This document shows, one piece after another, positions 20,784 to 30,122 of a stretch of 64,000 nt of DNA. The notes below the pieces were generated by a model. That model searched no databases. It was not told the origin of the DNA and saw only the letters and a program-made list of their open reading frames with translations. The position numbers and the translations under genes are program-made. The stretch is from assembly GCF_000025225.2 (NCBI RefSeq), contig NC_013895.2:930001-994000 (forward strand), written 5' to 3'. The DNA is from Mageeibacillus indolicus UPII9-5 (GTDB lineage Bacteria > Bacillota > Clostridia > Saccharofermentanales > Fastidiosipilaceae). Position 1 is the first letter of the stretch; each line of letters starts with the position of its first letter.

Positions 20784-22116
20784 CAATTTCACCTTTGACC
20801 AGCTTTTGCAAACGCTCAGCCTCGGCCTCATAGCCCGGCTTACCAAGTAATGCAAACATATTTTTCTTGTAAGCCTCAACCCCAGGCTGATTAAATGGGT
20901 TCACACCGTTCAAATATCCAGAAATTCCACAAGCTGCTTCAAAGAAGTAAATTAACCCACCAAGGTTAAAGGCGTCTAGCTGTTCAATTTCGACCATAAT
21001 ATTAGGAACACCACCGTCGACGTGAGCCAGAACAGTTGCTTGCATCGCTTTATCGTTGACGTAATGCAAATCGGAACCGGAAAGGTAATTCAAGCCATCA
21101 AGATTGTCTGGATCGAAAGGAATCAATAACTCAGAAGCTGATTTGTCAACCTTGATTACGGTTTCCACAAGGTTGCGCCGCCCGTCTTGAATGAACTGTC
21201 CCATTGAATGTAAATCAGTCGTAAATTCAGCCGCCGCCGGGAAAATACCGCGCCCGTCTTTGCCTTCACTTTCGCCGTACAACTGTTTCCACCATTCATT
21301 AAAATAATGCAGCTTACTTTCATAATTGACCAAAATTTCAGTGGTATAGCCTTTGCGTAGCAAAGCATTACGCGCAAACGCATATAGCATTGCCGAATTA
21401 CGTTCAGGCTCGGCAGTTAGCAGATTGGAACGCATAGCGGCAGCCCCATCCATCAGGTGCTGAATATTAATTCCAGCAGCGGCGATCGGCAAAAGGCCTA
21501 CAGCGGTCAAAACCGAATAACGGCCGCCGACATCATCCGGCACGACAAAAGTCTCATATTTTTCAGCCGTCGCCAAAGCTTTTAGCGCACCTCTGGCTTT
21601 ATCCGTGGTAGCATAGATACGATCAGCAGCTTCAGCTTTGCCATAACGGTTTTCCATGTACTTTTTCAAAACACGGAAAGCAATGGCAGGTTCAGTAGTA
21701 GTACCTGATTTAGAAATAACGTTAACCGCCACCTCGTGTTTATCAAGATAAGGCAAAAGTTCCGCTAAATAGTCGACAGAAAGTTGATTACCTGCATAAA
21801 CAATCTGCAGTTGCGGCTCAGTCTTAAAAGTCTTGCTCAAGGCTTCAATGACCGTGCGGGCGCCGAGGTAAGAACCACCGATACCGACAACTACCAGGAC
21901 ATCAGCCTGTTTTTGGATTTTGGTGGCAGCTTTGAGTATACGACTGAATTCATCGCGATCATAGTTAATCGGAAGATCTAGCCATCCGAGGAAATCGTTG
22001 CCGGCGCCTTGCTTATTCAGCATAATCTGTTTGGCCTGTTGGAGCTGCGGCATCATATCAAGTAGTTCATGTTCTTTGATGAACTTTTTCGTGTTTTGCA
22101 GATTAATTTTCAACAT
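20773..22116 (-). CDS. pgi: Glucose-6-phosphate isomerase
   Basis: The enzyme interconverts glucose-6-phosphate and fructose-6-phosphate in glycolysis. The 447-residue length fits the short Firmicute form. The phosphate-binding loop is [17 protein letters not shown] and the SIS signature is [20 protein letters not shown]. The C-terminal catalytic Lys region is [26 protein letters not shown] lies upstream of the ATG at 22116. It heads the run that continues with the esterase-like gene, rsmA and the phosphate transporter, and would receive glucose-6-phosphate made by the sugar locus at 40-51 kb. Confidence 0.97.
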   Translation of the reverse strand: MLKINLQNTKKFIKEHELLDMMPQLQQAKQIMLNKQGAGNDFLGWLDLPINYDRDEFSRILKAATKIQKQADVLVVVGIGGSYLGARTVIEALSKTFKTEPQLQIVYAGNQLSVDYLAELLPYLDKHEVAVNVISKSGTTTEPAIAFRVLKKYMENRYGKAEAADRIYATTDKARGALKALATAEKYETFVVPDDVGGRYSVLTAVGLLPIAAAGINIQHLMDGAAAMRSNLLTAEPERNSAMLYAFARNALLRKGYTTEILVNYESKLHYFNEWWKQLYGESEGKDGRGIFPAAAEFTTDLHSMGQFIQDGRRNLVETVIKVDKSASELLIPFDPDNLDGLNYLSGSDLHYVNDKAMQATVLAHVDGGVPNIMVEIEQLDAFNLGGLIYFFEAACGISGYLNGVNPFNQPGVEAYKKNMFALLGKPGYEAEAERLQKLVKGEIDGI

Positions 22117-22191
22117 ATGGACCTCCTGTCTGTTGTTACTGCTTTTACTTCTGTATTGCCCGTAGTAAACATTAGTTGTTGTTATTATTAT

Positions 22192-23313
22192 TTATTCTTT
22201 GGCTATGTTGGCCAAAATTGCCTCTGTCATTTCTGTCGTACCAACCGTTCGTTCTGTTGGATTCTTATGATAAGGATCTATTAAATCGGCTGTGCGATAG
22301 CCCTGTTCAAAAGTTCGCTCAACTGCGCGCTCAATAGTTTGTGCTACTTCCGGCTCATTTAAGCCGTACCGCATCAAAAGTCCGGCACTTAATATGGCAG
22401 CAATAGGGTTGCAAATGTCTTGGCCGGCCAAATGTTCAGCCGAACCATGGATCCCGCCGAAAATACCGGGCGAATTCGGAGCACCGAGCGCCGCTGAAGG
22501 AGCCAGGGCCGGGGAACCAATGAAAGCTCCCGCGACTTCAGAAATAAAATCGCCAAGCAAATTATCAGCAACTATAATATCAAATTTGTCCGGATTGAGA
22601 ATTAGTTGATGAATACCATTATCGAAGTACAAAAATTCAATATCGACTTCCGGATAATTTTTCGCTACCTCGGAAAGAACGCGGCGCCAGACACGTGAAC
22701 TAGCTAAAATATTGGCTTTATCAATGGAAGTTATCTTTTTGCGTGGACGTAAACGTGCCATTTCAAAGGCTCGTACAGCTACTTGTCTGACCTGCTCATC
22801 AGTGTAGTGTAAAACGTCATAATCAGCCGGATTACCAACTTTAACGCCGTTTTTTGTAGTGATTTGTGTATTGGCTTGAGTATAAGAATCAAGGCCCGAT
22901 AGATCGCGAATCAGGATGAAATCTATGCCGGCAGATGTGATACGACGACGAAGCGGCGACAAACCAGCCAACGCAAAGTCCACTTTGCAAGGGCGTATAT
23001 ATGTTTGGACATTCAAAGCGCGCCGCAAATTGATGATTGAATATTCAGGACGCAATTTTCGCGGTTGTTCGTCCCATTTAGAGCCGCCAACCGTACCAAA
23101 TAAAACAGCTTGCGCAATTTTACACGACTGGATAGTAATATCCGGTAACGGTTCTCCCGTACTGTCAATCGCGATTCCACCCACCATAACTTCGCGATAA
23201 TCCAACGATACGTCGTATAATTTAGCGGCACGATCCATTACCTTTACGGCCGCCGCTGTCACTTCCGGACCGATACCATCACCCGGTAATACCGCAACTC
23301 TATATGTCCTCAT
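22192..23313 (-). CDS. leuB: 3-isopropylmalate dehydrogenase-like protein (divergent LeuB)
   Basis: This is a member of the isocitrate/isopropylmalate dehydrogenase family, which oxidatively decarboxylates 2-hydroxyacids with NAD. Visible motifs are the N-terminal VLPGDGIGPEV, the substrate Arg pair in INLRRALNV, the catalytic SIDKANIL with its Lys and the C-terminal GIHGSAEHLAGQDICNPIA. Several positions depart from typical LeuB: RDLSGLDSYTQ replaces RELTGGIYFG, FDNGIHQ replaces VDNAAMQ, and GDFISE replaces GDILSD, changing a metal-ligand Asp to Glu. No leuA, leuC or leuD gene is adjacent. A different hydroxyacid substrate is possible. The symbol is given on family grounds only. GAGGTGA lies before the ATG. 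Confidence 0.75.
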   Translation of the reverse strand: MRTYRVAVLPGDGIGPEVTAAAVKVMDRAAKLYDVSLDYREVMVGGIAIDSTGEPLPDITIQSCKIAQAVLFGTVGGSKWDEQPRKLRPEYSIINLRRALNVQTYIRPCKVDFALAGLSPLRRRITSAGIDFILIRDLSGLDSYTQANTQITTKNGVKVGNPADYDVLHYTDEQVRQVAVRAFEMARLRPRKKITSIDKANILASSRVWRRVLSEVAKNYPEVDIEFLYFDNGIHQLILNPDKFDIIVADNLLGDFISEVAGAFIGSPALAPSAALGAPNSPGIFGGIHGSAEHLAGQDICNPIAAILSAGLLMRYGLNEPEVAQTIERAVERTFEQGYRTADLIDPYHKNPTERTVGTTEMTEAILANIAKE

Positions 23314-23363
23314 GTTTCACCTCAATCGTAAACAGGCTCATCAATGCACAATATTGCAATCTA

Positions 23364-23392
23364 AGTATAGCAGCCAATTTATTTCCTAGCAA
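23364..23392 (-). promoter_or_regulatory. Promoter of the LeuB-like gene
   Basis: On the minus strand TTGCTA, a 17-nt spacer and TATACT with an upstream TGC form a sigma-A-type promoter about 50 nt before the start codon. Confidence 0.6.
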
Positions 23393-23432
23393 CAAAGTAT
23401 TTTAGTCGGCTATAAGATTAAAAATTTGTGCA

Positions 23433-23461
23433 TTGCCTAACCCGGTTTGAATTCATATAAT
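23433..23461 (+). promoter_or_regulatory. Promoter of the ABC-F ATPase gene
   Basis: TTGCCT (23433-23438), a 17-nt spacer and a perfect TATAAT (23456-23461) precede the ABC-F start by 56 nt. Confidence 0.7.
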
Positions 23462-23517
23462 AAACTGTAAAACTAGAACCGACAAACAGAAAATTGGTTC
23501 AAATATCTGGGAGTAAC

Positions 23518-25518
23518 ATGAGCCTGATAAGTGTACAAAAAATCAGTAAAAGTTATTACGGTCGTACCCTCTTCCATGATCTTTCTTTCAATTTGGAAGC
23601 AGGCGATCGCTTGGCAATTTTGGGCAATAACGGAGTCGGCAAAACCACTTTGCTGAAAATTTTAGGTGATCTTATTTCGCCGGATGAAGGTAAAGTAGTG
23701 CGCACCGATTGTCGAATAGGCTATTTGGAGCAAAATATGCGGACGGAAGATCCGGACGCCCCCGTCTGGCAAGCCTCAGACTGGCAAAAAGCAAAGTTAG
23801 AATTAGAAAAACGCATGGCTACAATGTCTGATGCCCAAGCCGATTTGGCAGCTTATCAGACTGCATTACACCGTTTTGAAGCCTTAGGCGGTTACGATTA
23901 CGAATATAATCTACGTGCAGCGTTAAACGGTTTAGGGCTTGCTGATTCTATTTTAGATCGTAACATAGGAAGCTGCTCCGGTGGCGAACGGATGCGTGTC
24001 ACTTTAGCAAAACTACTCTTGGCTAAACCGGAATTACTGCTTTTGGACGAACCAACCAACCACCTTGACCTACAAGCGATTGAATGGCTGATCGAATATC
24101 TGGAAGGATACAAAGGTACAATTTGTGTGGTTTCGCATGATCGATATTTTTTGGATCATTTAGTCAAACGGTGTGCCTATTTATCGGCTGCTGGTCTGCG
24201 CATTTTTACCGGAAACTTTACCAGGAGCAGCGAAACGAAAAAGGCTGAAGACGCTTTATTAGCAGGGCAAGTGGCTGATCTTAGCAAAGAAATTGAACAT
24301 CAGGAAGCCGTAGCGCAGACATTTCTTTCGCATCGCAACATCAGCGGTTTTCACAGTCGGGAAAAGCTTGTAAACAAACTGTCCGACCGTCTGGCAACTT
24401 TAAAAGCGCAAATAAAAGCGGAAAATGGCAAACTGACCTTTAAATTTCAGGCCTTGCCTGATGACGGAGACCCCAACCGCATTATCATTCATACCGAGAA
24501 TTTGGCTATCGGTTACGGAGAAACCTTCTTGTGTCATGACATCAATTTGAACCTTCGCGCACACGAAAAAATTGTTTTGTTGGGCAACAACGGCACAGGT
24601 AAGACAACCCTGATGAACGTATTAGCAGGCCGCATCCTCCCACAGGAAGGCAAACTGAAAATCGCTGAAAATTTATCGGTTGCTTATATGAGCCAAATTG
24701 TTGAATTTCCCTGTGAAACAGACAGCTGTCTGGATACATTGCTTAGGTATTCACAATCTGATGTCAAAGAAGGTCGCAATTTACTGGCACAATTCGGCTT
24801 TAAGGATATAGACGTATTCAAGTTAGTTAATACACTTTCCGGGGGTGAGCGATGTAGGCTGTACCTTTGTTGTGTTCTGCAAGCAAAGCCACAGTTACTG
24901 TTTCTAGATGAACCGACCAACCACCTTGACATTTATTCCCGCTCAATTCTAGAAGAGGCGGTAGCAGCATATAACGGCTCCGTAATTGTAGTTAGTCACG
25001 ACCGCTACTTCATCGAAAAATTTGCCAATCGTTTTTTGTGCATAACCGGGGGGAAAATGATTGAATGTGCCAACATCACAGCTGCACTAAAAGCGTGTCA
25101 GAATCATGGTATAACCGGAACCAAGTCAGGAAAATCGTACGACGACAAGGCATCCATCAAATGTGCAAAAATCGCCGGCACCGGCAAGTCGACAGCTATT
25201 CCTAACCTCGATGCCGAAGCTACTGGCCGCCCCCTCGCCTCGGCCAATATTGATGCCAGCAAATCATCAGTACGGCAAATGAGTCCATCTACCAAGCGTC
25301 GTCTGATAGCCAACCTCAAAAATACCATCAAAGATTTAGAACTTTCCATCGAGCGCACAGAAAATGAAATTAAGGCGATAGAAATAGATATTTCCCCTTC
25401 TACCAAGCCGGAAGAATATGAAAAGCTGGCTGCTCTGACTGCAGAAAATGAAAAGAATTGGGAGCTTTACGTGCAAACGCAAAGTGAGCTTGATGAACTT
25501 GCAGCAGCTTCTGATTAA
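23518..25518 (+). CDS. ABC-F family ATPase (ribosome-associated)
   Basis: The 666-residue soluble protein has two ABC nucleotide-binding domains and no membrane segment. ABC-F proteins bind the ribosomal E site and act in translation or antibiotic protection. The first domain has Walker A LGNNGVGKTTLL, signature SCSGGERMRVTLAKLL and Walker B LLLLDEPTNHLDL. The second has LGNNGTGKTTLM, TLSGGERCRLYLCCVL and LLFLDEPTNHLDI. Between them lies a helical linker (about residues 240-310), and a charged C-terminal coiled-coil of about 80 residues follows, as in Uup/YdiF-type members. The start at 23518 has GGGAG 7 nt upstream. It has its own promoter and faces the cyclophilin gene. Which ABC-F subgroup it belongs to cannot be settled by eye. 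Confidence 0.93.
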   Translation: MSLISVQKISKSYYGRTLFHDLSFNLEAGDRLAILGNNGVGKTTLLKILGDLISPDEGKVVRTDCRIGYLEQNMRTEDPDAPVWQASDWQKAKLELEKRMATMSDAQADLAAYQTALHRFEALGGYDYEYNLRAALNGLGLADSILDRNIGSCSGGERMRVTLAKLLLAKPELLLLDEPTNHLDLQAIEWLIEYLEGYKGTICVVSHDRYFLDHLVKRCAYLSAAGLRIFTGNFTRSSETKKAEDALLAGQVADLSKEIEHQEAVAQTFLSHRNISGFHSREKLVNKLSDRLATLKAQIKAENGKLTFKFQALPDDGDPNRIIIHTENLAIGYGETFLCHDINLNLRAHEKIVLLGNNGTGKTTLMNVLAGRILPQEGKLKIAENLSVAYMSQIVEFPCETDSCLDTLLRYSQSDVKEGRNLLAQFGFKDIDVFKLVNTLSGGERCRLYLCCVLQAKPQLLFLDEPTNHLDIYSRSILEEAVAAYNGSVIVVSHDRYFIEKFANRFLCITGGKMIECANITAALKACQNHGITGTKSGKSYDDKASIKCAKIAGTGKSTAIPNLDAEATGRPLASANIDASKSSVRQMSPSTKRRLIANLKNTIKDLELSIERTENEIKAIEIDISPSTKPEEYEKLAALTAENEKNWELYVQTQSELDELAAASD

Positions 25519-25603
25519 TTAGCCTACGCATTCCTCGCAACAGTTTATCCCGTAAAATCAGCCCCATAAAATCAGCCGAAGCAGATTAACGATATAACTA
25601 TAT

Positions 25604-25631
25604 AAAAAAGCGGTCTTCAAGAAGGCCGCTT
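25604..25631 (-). terminator. Terminator between ABC-F and cyclophilin genes
   Basis: An 11-bp stem (25608-25618 with 25621-25631, one G-T pair) ends on the minus strand in a run of six T. It terminates the cyclophilin transcript and may weakly stop the convergent ABC-F transcript. Confidence 0.75.
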
Positions 25632-25658
25632 GCATTGTTCTATATCCGAAAGCTTAAG

Positions 25659-26495
25659 TTACTTGCCTCCGCCTTCATTTGTCGAGCCTGGTTCTGTTGT
25701 CGTGTTAGCCGTACTGCTGTCGTCAGACGATCCGGATACAGCATCACCGGATTCAGATTCCTTAGTTTCCGCGCTTGCTGCTTCGGTAGGTTTGGCACCC
25801 AAAGATTCCGCTTCTTTTCGAGTAATAAAGTATGCTTTGCTGATAACCGGCTTGTCGATTATTGCTTCGTTATTCGTTTTTAAAGCGGCAATGCGGTCAA
25901 CCTCGTCCATGCCGTAGATAACATCGCCAAACGCCGCATATTGATCATTAAGGTTTGAGCCGGAACGGCTGTCCAAAACGATGAAAAATTGGGATGAAGC
26001 ACTGTCTTTATCTTGGCTTCTGGCCATCGACACAACTCCCCGCTTATGTTTTAGTGGGTTGAAAATTCCGTTGGTCAAAAATTCTCCTTTGACGGTTTCA
26101 TCGGAACCACCGCTGCCGTTACCAGATGGATCGCCGCCTTGTATGACAAATTGCGGCACAGCACGGTGAAAAGTAAGCCCGTTATAAAAGCCCTTGCCGA
26201 CCAGCTTTTGAAAATTGGCCACTGTCAGTGGGGCCGCCTGAGGAAAAAGTTGGATCACGATACTCGCTCCACCAGCCATGTCCATGCGCACAAAATTGGT
26301 TGCTGTTTTGCTGGGTTGCATATCCGGCAAAGGTTGTTTAACCTTTTCTGCTGTGACAGCAGCATCTGTGGCACCGGTTTTGGCTGCCTCGGCCGCTGCT
26401 TTTCCTTCTTTATCGTTTTTACCGCAGCCTACGTTAATGCCGGCTAAAGTGACAGTTAGCAATACGGCGGTTAAACTTTTCATCCATTTATTCAT
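25659..26495 (-). CDS. Secreted cyclophilin-type peptidyl-prolyl isomerase, probable lipoprotein
   Basis: The enzyme catalyses cis-trans isomerisation of prolyl bonds during protein folding outside the membrane. The 278-residue protein begins with a signal peptide (MNKWMKSLTAVLLTVTLAG) ending in INVGC, a possible lipobox with an unusual Asn at -3. A linker follows, then a single cyclophilin domain (about residues 70-225) with NFQKLVGKGFYNGLTFHRAV, FVIQGGDPSGNGSGG and SQFFIVLDS. The C-terminal tail is acidic and Ser/Thr-rich. The ATG at 26495 is used; the codon at 26510 is TTG with no better site. GGAG lies about 10 nt upstream. Confidence 0.9.
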   Translation of the reverse strand: MNKWMKSLTAVLLTVTLAGINVGCGKNDKEGKAAAEAAKTGATDAAVTAEKVKQPLPDMQPSKTATNFVRMDMAGGASIVIQLFPQAAPLTVANFQKLVGKGFYNGLTFHRAVPQFVIQGGDPSGNGSGGSDETVKGEFLTNGIFNPLKHKRGVVSMARSQDKDSASSQFFIVLDSRSGSNLNDQYAAFGDVIYGMDEVDRIAALKTNNEAIIDKPVISKAYFITRKEAESLGAKPTEAASAETKESESGDAVSGSSDDSSTANTTTEPGSTNEGGGK

Positions 26496-26619
26496 TTCGC
26501 AATTCTCCAATCTGAAGGGAATAATTCAATTAGCTATACTTTAGCATATATGTTTCACTGGTTCACTATAATTTTGTTAACCGCTTGTAAAATATGAGCT
26601 GAAAATAATTGGCTAAACG

Positions 26620-26627
26620 TGTATAAT
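26620..26627 (+). promoter_or_regulatory. Extended -10 promoter of pepC
   Basis: TG followed by a perfect TATAAT (26622-26627) stands 29 nt upstream of the pepC start. The -35 region (CTGAAA at 17 nt) is weak, as expected for an extended -10 promoter. Confidence 0.5.
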
Positions 26628-26656
26628 GCAAACAATTGAATCAAGGAGGAATTTGT

Positions 26657-27982
26657 ATGATAACTAAAGAATTATTGCGTAAATTTGCAGATAACTTCAA
26701 TAACGCAACCAACCTTGCCGCAGCTTACGGCGTGGCCAAAGCTGGCTTAAAAGCGGCCGCTGTTGACCCGCAAATGAGACAAAAACATCAGTTTGTCTAC
26801 TCTTTGCAAACAAAGATGGGTGAAATCACTAATCAAAAGCAAAGCGGTCGGTGCTGGATGTTTGCCGCTTTGAACGCTGCGCGTGTAGCGTCTATGGAAA
26901 AATACAACCTCAAGACTTTGGAATTTTCGCAAGCTTACACTTTTTTCTGGGATAAACTGGAGAAGGCAAATGCATTTTTGACTGCCATTATTGAAACAGC
27001 TGGTGAAGACGTTCACAGCCGTTTGGTCAGTCATTTATTGGCCGCGCCGGTACAAGACGGTGGGCAATGGGATATGTTCAGCGGAATTTTGGAAAAATAC
27101 GGTATCGTGCCAAAGGATGCCATGCCTGAAACGTATAACTCTTCTGCTTCGCGTGAAATGGTGGAATATCTCACTTCTAAACTGAGAGAATATGCTTGTG
27201 AACTGCGAAAAATGGTGCATAATGGGGCATCAAAGGAAGATTTGACGGCGCGTTTGGAATCTATGCTCAGCTATGTGTATACCGTATTGGTGAAATGCTT
27301 GGGTGTGCCACCGACGGAAGTCGTCTATGAGTATTATGACAAAGATGAGGTATTCCATCGCACCGAACCGATGACGCCACAGGCTTTCCTAAAAGACTTT
27401 GTCGGCTGGGATCTGGCGGCAAAAGTCAGTCTCATAAACGCGCCTACAGCTGACAAGCCTTATTACAAAGCCTACACTGTCAAATATCTGCACTCAGTTC
27501 TGGAAGGACGACCGATTAAATATGTCAACCTGCCGATCGAGGAGTTGAAAGCGGCCGCAATCAAATCTATCCAAGCGGGTGAACCGGTTTGGTTCGGTTG
27601 TGATGTCGGCAAATATCTGGATCGCGACACCGGTATTATGGATCTCGATCAGTTCCATTATGCCGAAGTTTTGGGCGAAAAGTTGCGTCTTAATAAAGCG
27701 GAAAGATTAGACTACGGCGATTCTCTGCTCACCCACGCCATGGTTTTAACGGGGGTAAATCTTGATGCGAACGGAAAACCGCTCACTTGGAAAGTAGAAA
27801 ATTCTTGGAGCGATAAGGCCGGTAATAAGGGTGTCTTCTCAATGAGTGACCGATGGTTTGATGAATTCACTTACGAAGTAATGGTCGATAAAAAATATGT
27901 CAGCGAAAAGGCAAAAGCTGCTGCGGAAGGTGAAGTAATCGCTCTTGAGCCTTGGGATCCGATGGGTGCTTTAGCCGAGTAA
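26657..27982 (+). CDS. pepC: Aminopeptidase C (bleomycin hydrolase family, C1)
   Basis: The cytoplasmic cysteine aminopeptidase trims N-terminal residues from peptides and usually forms a hexameric cage. The 441-residue length is normal. The papain-like catalytic triad is visible as Cys in NQKQSGRCWMFAALNAARV, His in SLLTHAMVLTGVN and Asn in WKVENSWSDKAGNKG. The C-terminus extends to the active site in this family, and here it ends soon after EPWDPMGALAE. The ATG at 26657 has a strong AAGGAGG upstream; the ORF start at 26636 is TTG. It stands alone between its own promoter and a terminator. Confidence 0.95.
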   Translation: MITKELLRKFADNFNNATNLAAAYGVAKAGLKAAAVDPQMRQKHQFVYSLQTKMGEITNQKQSGRCWMFAALNAARVASMEKYNLKTLEFSQAYTFFWDKLEKANAFLTAIIETAGEDVHSRLVSHLLAAPVQDGGQWDMFSGILEKYGIVPKDAMPETYNSSASREMVEYLTSKLREYACELRKMVHNGASKEDLTARLESMLSYVYTVLVKCLGVPPTEVVYEYYDKDEVFHRTEPMTPQAFLKDFVGWDLAAKVSLINAPTADKPYYKAYTVKYLHSVLEGRPIKYVNLPIEELKAAAIKSIQAGEPVWFGCDVGKYLDRDTGIMDLDQFHYAEVLGEKLRLNKAERLDYGDSLLTHAMVLTGVNLDANGKPLTWKVENSWSDKAGNKGVFSMSDRWFDEFTYEVMVDKKYVSEKAKAAAEGEVIALEPWDPMGALAE

Positions 27983-28092
27983 TAGGGTGTAATTAAAATC
28001 AAACAAAAATTGGTCATTTCTGCTCGACCTAGTTCTAAGAACAGTCTTTTGAGCAGCTATTTAAAAAACTTTTAGCTCGTAAAACGCATAAT

Positions 28093-28126
28093 AAACGGCA
28101 TAGTCGATGTTATCGCTATGCCGTTT
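28093..28126. terminator. Bidirectional terminator between pepC and the pilus operon
   Basis: An 11-bp stem AAACGGCATAG / CTATGCCGTTT with a second short stem inside lies between the convergent pepC and pilus-operon ends. The plus strand continues into TTTGTGTTT and the minus strand into TTTATTAT. Confidence 0.7.
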
Positions 28127-28183
28127 GTGTTTATCTTTGCATTGCGTTGCATTTGACTGGCGCGGCTTGACGTAAGCGCACGG

Positions 28184-29092
28184 TCAGTCATCTTCTGCAG
28201 GAACTTTCCTGGCCTCGTCGGTTGGCGACGTTTCGCTTTCTGTCGGCGGCGTTTCGCTTTCCGTTGGCGGCGTTTTGCTTTCCGGCGACGCTTCGCTTTC
28301 CGTTGGCGGTGTTTCTGCCACTGACGCCGTTTCTGCTACCGCCCGCCTATCCTTACGCTCGCGCCACCATTTATAAACCAACAAAAACACCAGCAAAACG
28401 ACCAGTAAGCCAATCAGCCAAATGATCCAACTTGAAGTCAAAATTTCCCCTGTTTTGGCAAAACCAGTTTCCAAAAACTTAAACACCTTGCCTAACGGCT
28501 TAGCCGGCGGCGAAGACGGATTAGACTTATCGCAAGGCATGCAGCAGCCTACCCAAATACGGAAATAAGCTGGCGGCGGACCATTATACGTGTGATTATA
28601 GACAACAGAATCATACTTATATCCGTCATCACCCTTGATCTGCCGCGTCTTCCCGATAACTTTCCCCTGATATTCCCAAGCCAAAACCGTTATCTCATAA
28701 GTTCGCTGGTCATAAACATATTCAAGACTATCGCCGGCATTATAAGCATAACTTTCAAGGCTCAAAATATATTCATACTTCCCTTTTTTAGGAAAATCAA
28801 TGCATATTTGTTGGCTTGCCTTGCCGGTTAAAGTAAAACGATAAACACCATCCTTACTACCTTCAGGCAATGGAGCCAAACCGTCCTTCGCTTTAAGCGT
28901 ATAGGTAAAAGATGCCTGCGGCACGCTGAGACCAGATTTAGCTTTTACCGTAAAAGTCTGGCTGACGGACAGTTCTTCATAATTACAAGCCTGTACCTCG
29001 AAACAGAAACCGTTACCCCAGACGAGTGCAAAAACAAGCAACGCAATAAAAATAAACCGATACACTTTTGATTTGTCGTGCAACGACCTCAA
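28184..29092 (-). CDS. Pilus minor/base protein candidate (FctB-like position) with C-terminal membrane helix and TPPTESE tail
   Basis: The 302-residue protein has a signal peptide-like segment (FIFIALLVFALVWGNGFCF), then a beta-rich domain of the Spy0128/FctA pilin type (about residues 45-170). That domain has SFTYTLKAKD, KGKYEYILSLESY and the terminal VVYNHTYN strand that can supply the Asn of an isopeptide bond. Next come a Pro-rich linker, FAKTGE at 211-216, a membrane helix (221-240) and a KWWRERKDRR stop-transfer. FAKTGE sits where an LPKTGE sorting motif would lie. A 52-residue tail with TPPTESE repeats follows the basic segment, which is unusual for a sorted protein. The start is TTG with GGGAG upstream and overlaps the sortase stop (TTGA). 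Role inferred from gene order. Confidence 0.65.
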   Translation of the reverse strand: MRSLHDKSKVYRFIFIALLVFALVWGNGFCFEVQACNYEELSVSQTFTVKAKSGLSVPQASFTYTLKAKDGLAPLPEGSKDGVYRFTLTGKASQQICIDFPKKGKYEYILSLESYAYNAGDSLEYVYDQRTYEITVLAWEYQGKVIGKTRQIKGDDGYKYDSVVYNHTYNGPPPAYFRIWVGCCMPCDKSNPSSPPAKPLGKVFKFLETGFAKTGEILTSSWIIWLIGLLVVLLVFLLVYKWWRERKDRRAVAETASVAETPPTESEASPESKTPPTESETPPTESETSPTDEARKVPAEDD

Positions 29093-30057
29093 TTATTTCT
29101 CCCGTCCTTTCCGCGCCAAAGTTTCCTAAGCACCTTATATATTAAGTATAACAGTACAAGAATCAGCCAAAGAGCCGAAAGCGCATAGAATAAATCGAAA
29201 TCATTAAAATAGGCTAGCAAATTGCTGAGACGTACCGGTTTAACTTTTTCCGCATCAGGATTAACCTGAACTTGATCCTCCAATTTTGCGACTAAAATAT
29301 ATCGACCGTCGGTAATTGTAAAATTACAGGTATCCATAACTACCAGGCGGTCGGCGGCGGTTACACCTATATCTCGCTTGAACTGCGCTTTATCAAAAAT
29401 ATATTTGATAAAAGATTCTTTATCAGCAACAGAGTTATAGGATGTCTGGAAAATTCTCTGATCCGTTCCCACCGTTTGAATAAAGGCGAAGAAGTGCAAG
29501 CCTAAACTTTGCTTATCATTGCGGTGAATGACCCCGTACTCATGGCTGTTAAAAAAATCTGCCTCAGCAAATAAGCCGATGTCGCCGAACATCTTGCGCT
29601 CGACCATGAAATGTCCGTAAATTATGTTGTTGAAATCGCTAAAGTCGGGCTTGTTGCCGGAGTCAAGGAAAATACTGCCGGCGGTTGAATATTCTCCAGT
29701 AACCGTCTCACTCAGATAGCGGTAATTATCTTTTCCCTGTAAAATCGGGTAGTCGATTTTGGTGCCGTAAACATCAATCCAACCAATTACGTCCGGGTTG
29801 ATGCTGCGTAATTTTCGATAGGCGACATCACCGTTTTCGCGCGGCTTATATACGGCATATTCTTCCGCCCCGGCTTGTTCAAGTACCAAATTGCTGTCAT
29901 AAAGAGCATATGCACCTAATATGAGCAGAAGAATCGAGATGGCTAAAACGGCGTAGTCGATAGCAGAGCTAAATCGGTTAATAAGATTGATCAGGCATTT
30001 TTCGCCGCGTCTCAGCGATTGATTATTTTGCGTTTGTTTAGCTGATTTTTTATTCAT
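29089..30057 (-). CDS. Class B-type sortase of the pilus locus
   Basis: Sortases join pilins by transpeptidation outside the membrane. The protein has an N-terminal membrane helix (YAVLAISILLLILGAYALY) and the sortase core: IGWIDVYGTKIDYPILQG, the catalytic His in NNIIYGHFM, the catalytic Cys in LVVMDTCNF (a variant of TLxTC) and the Arg in DGRYILVAKL. A second membrane helix lies near the C-terminus (LFYALSALWLILVLLYLIYKVL). The pattern matches class B enzymes, which also act as pilin polymerases in FCT-type loci. The ATG at 30057 lies after an intergenic hairpin and lacks a clear ribosome-binding site. A GTG at 30105 would place the hairpin inside the coding region. Confidence 0.9.
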   Translation of the reverse strand: MNKKSAKQTQNNQSLRRGEKCLINLINRFSSAIDYAVLAISILLLILGAYALYDSNLVLEQAGAEEYAVYKPRENGDVAYRKLRSINPDVIGWIDVYGTKIDYPILQGKDNYRYLSETVTGEYSTAGSIFLDSGNKPDFSDFNNIIYGHFMVERKMFGDIGLFAEADFFNSHEYGVIHRNDKQSLGLHFFAFIQTVGTDQRIFQTSYNSVADKESFIKYIFDKAQFKRDIGVTAADRLVVMDTCNFTITDGRYILVAKLEDQVQVNPDAEKVKPVRLSNLLAYFNDFDLFYALSALWLILVLLYLIYKVLRKLWRGKDGRNN

Positions 30058-30072
30058 GTTACACGAAACAGC

Positions 30073-30108
30073 CCGGTGATTGCCCGACACTTGCCGGGTA
30101 ACCACCGG
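30073..30108 (-). other. Intercistronic stem-loop between pilin and sortase genes
   Basis: Positions 30073-30086 pair with 30095-30108 (14 positions; on the minus strand one G-U and one A-C mismatch) around an 8-nt loop. No T run follows, so it is not a standard terminator. It lies between the pilin stop and the sortase ATG. It may reduce read-through or protect the pilin mRNA 3' end, giving more pilin than sortase (inference). Confidence 0.65.
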
Positions 30109-30122
30109 TTTGTTAGTTTAGC

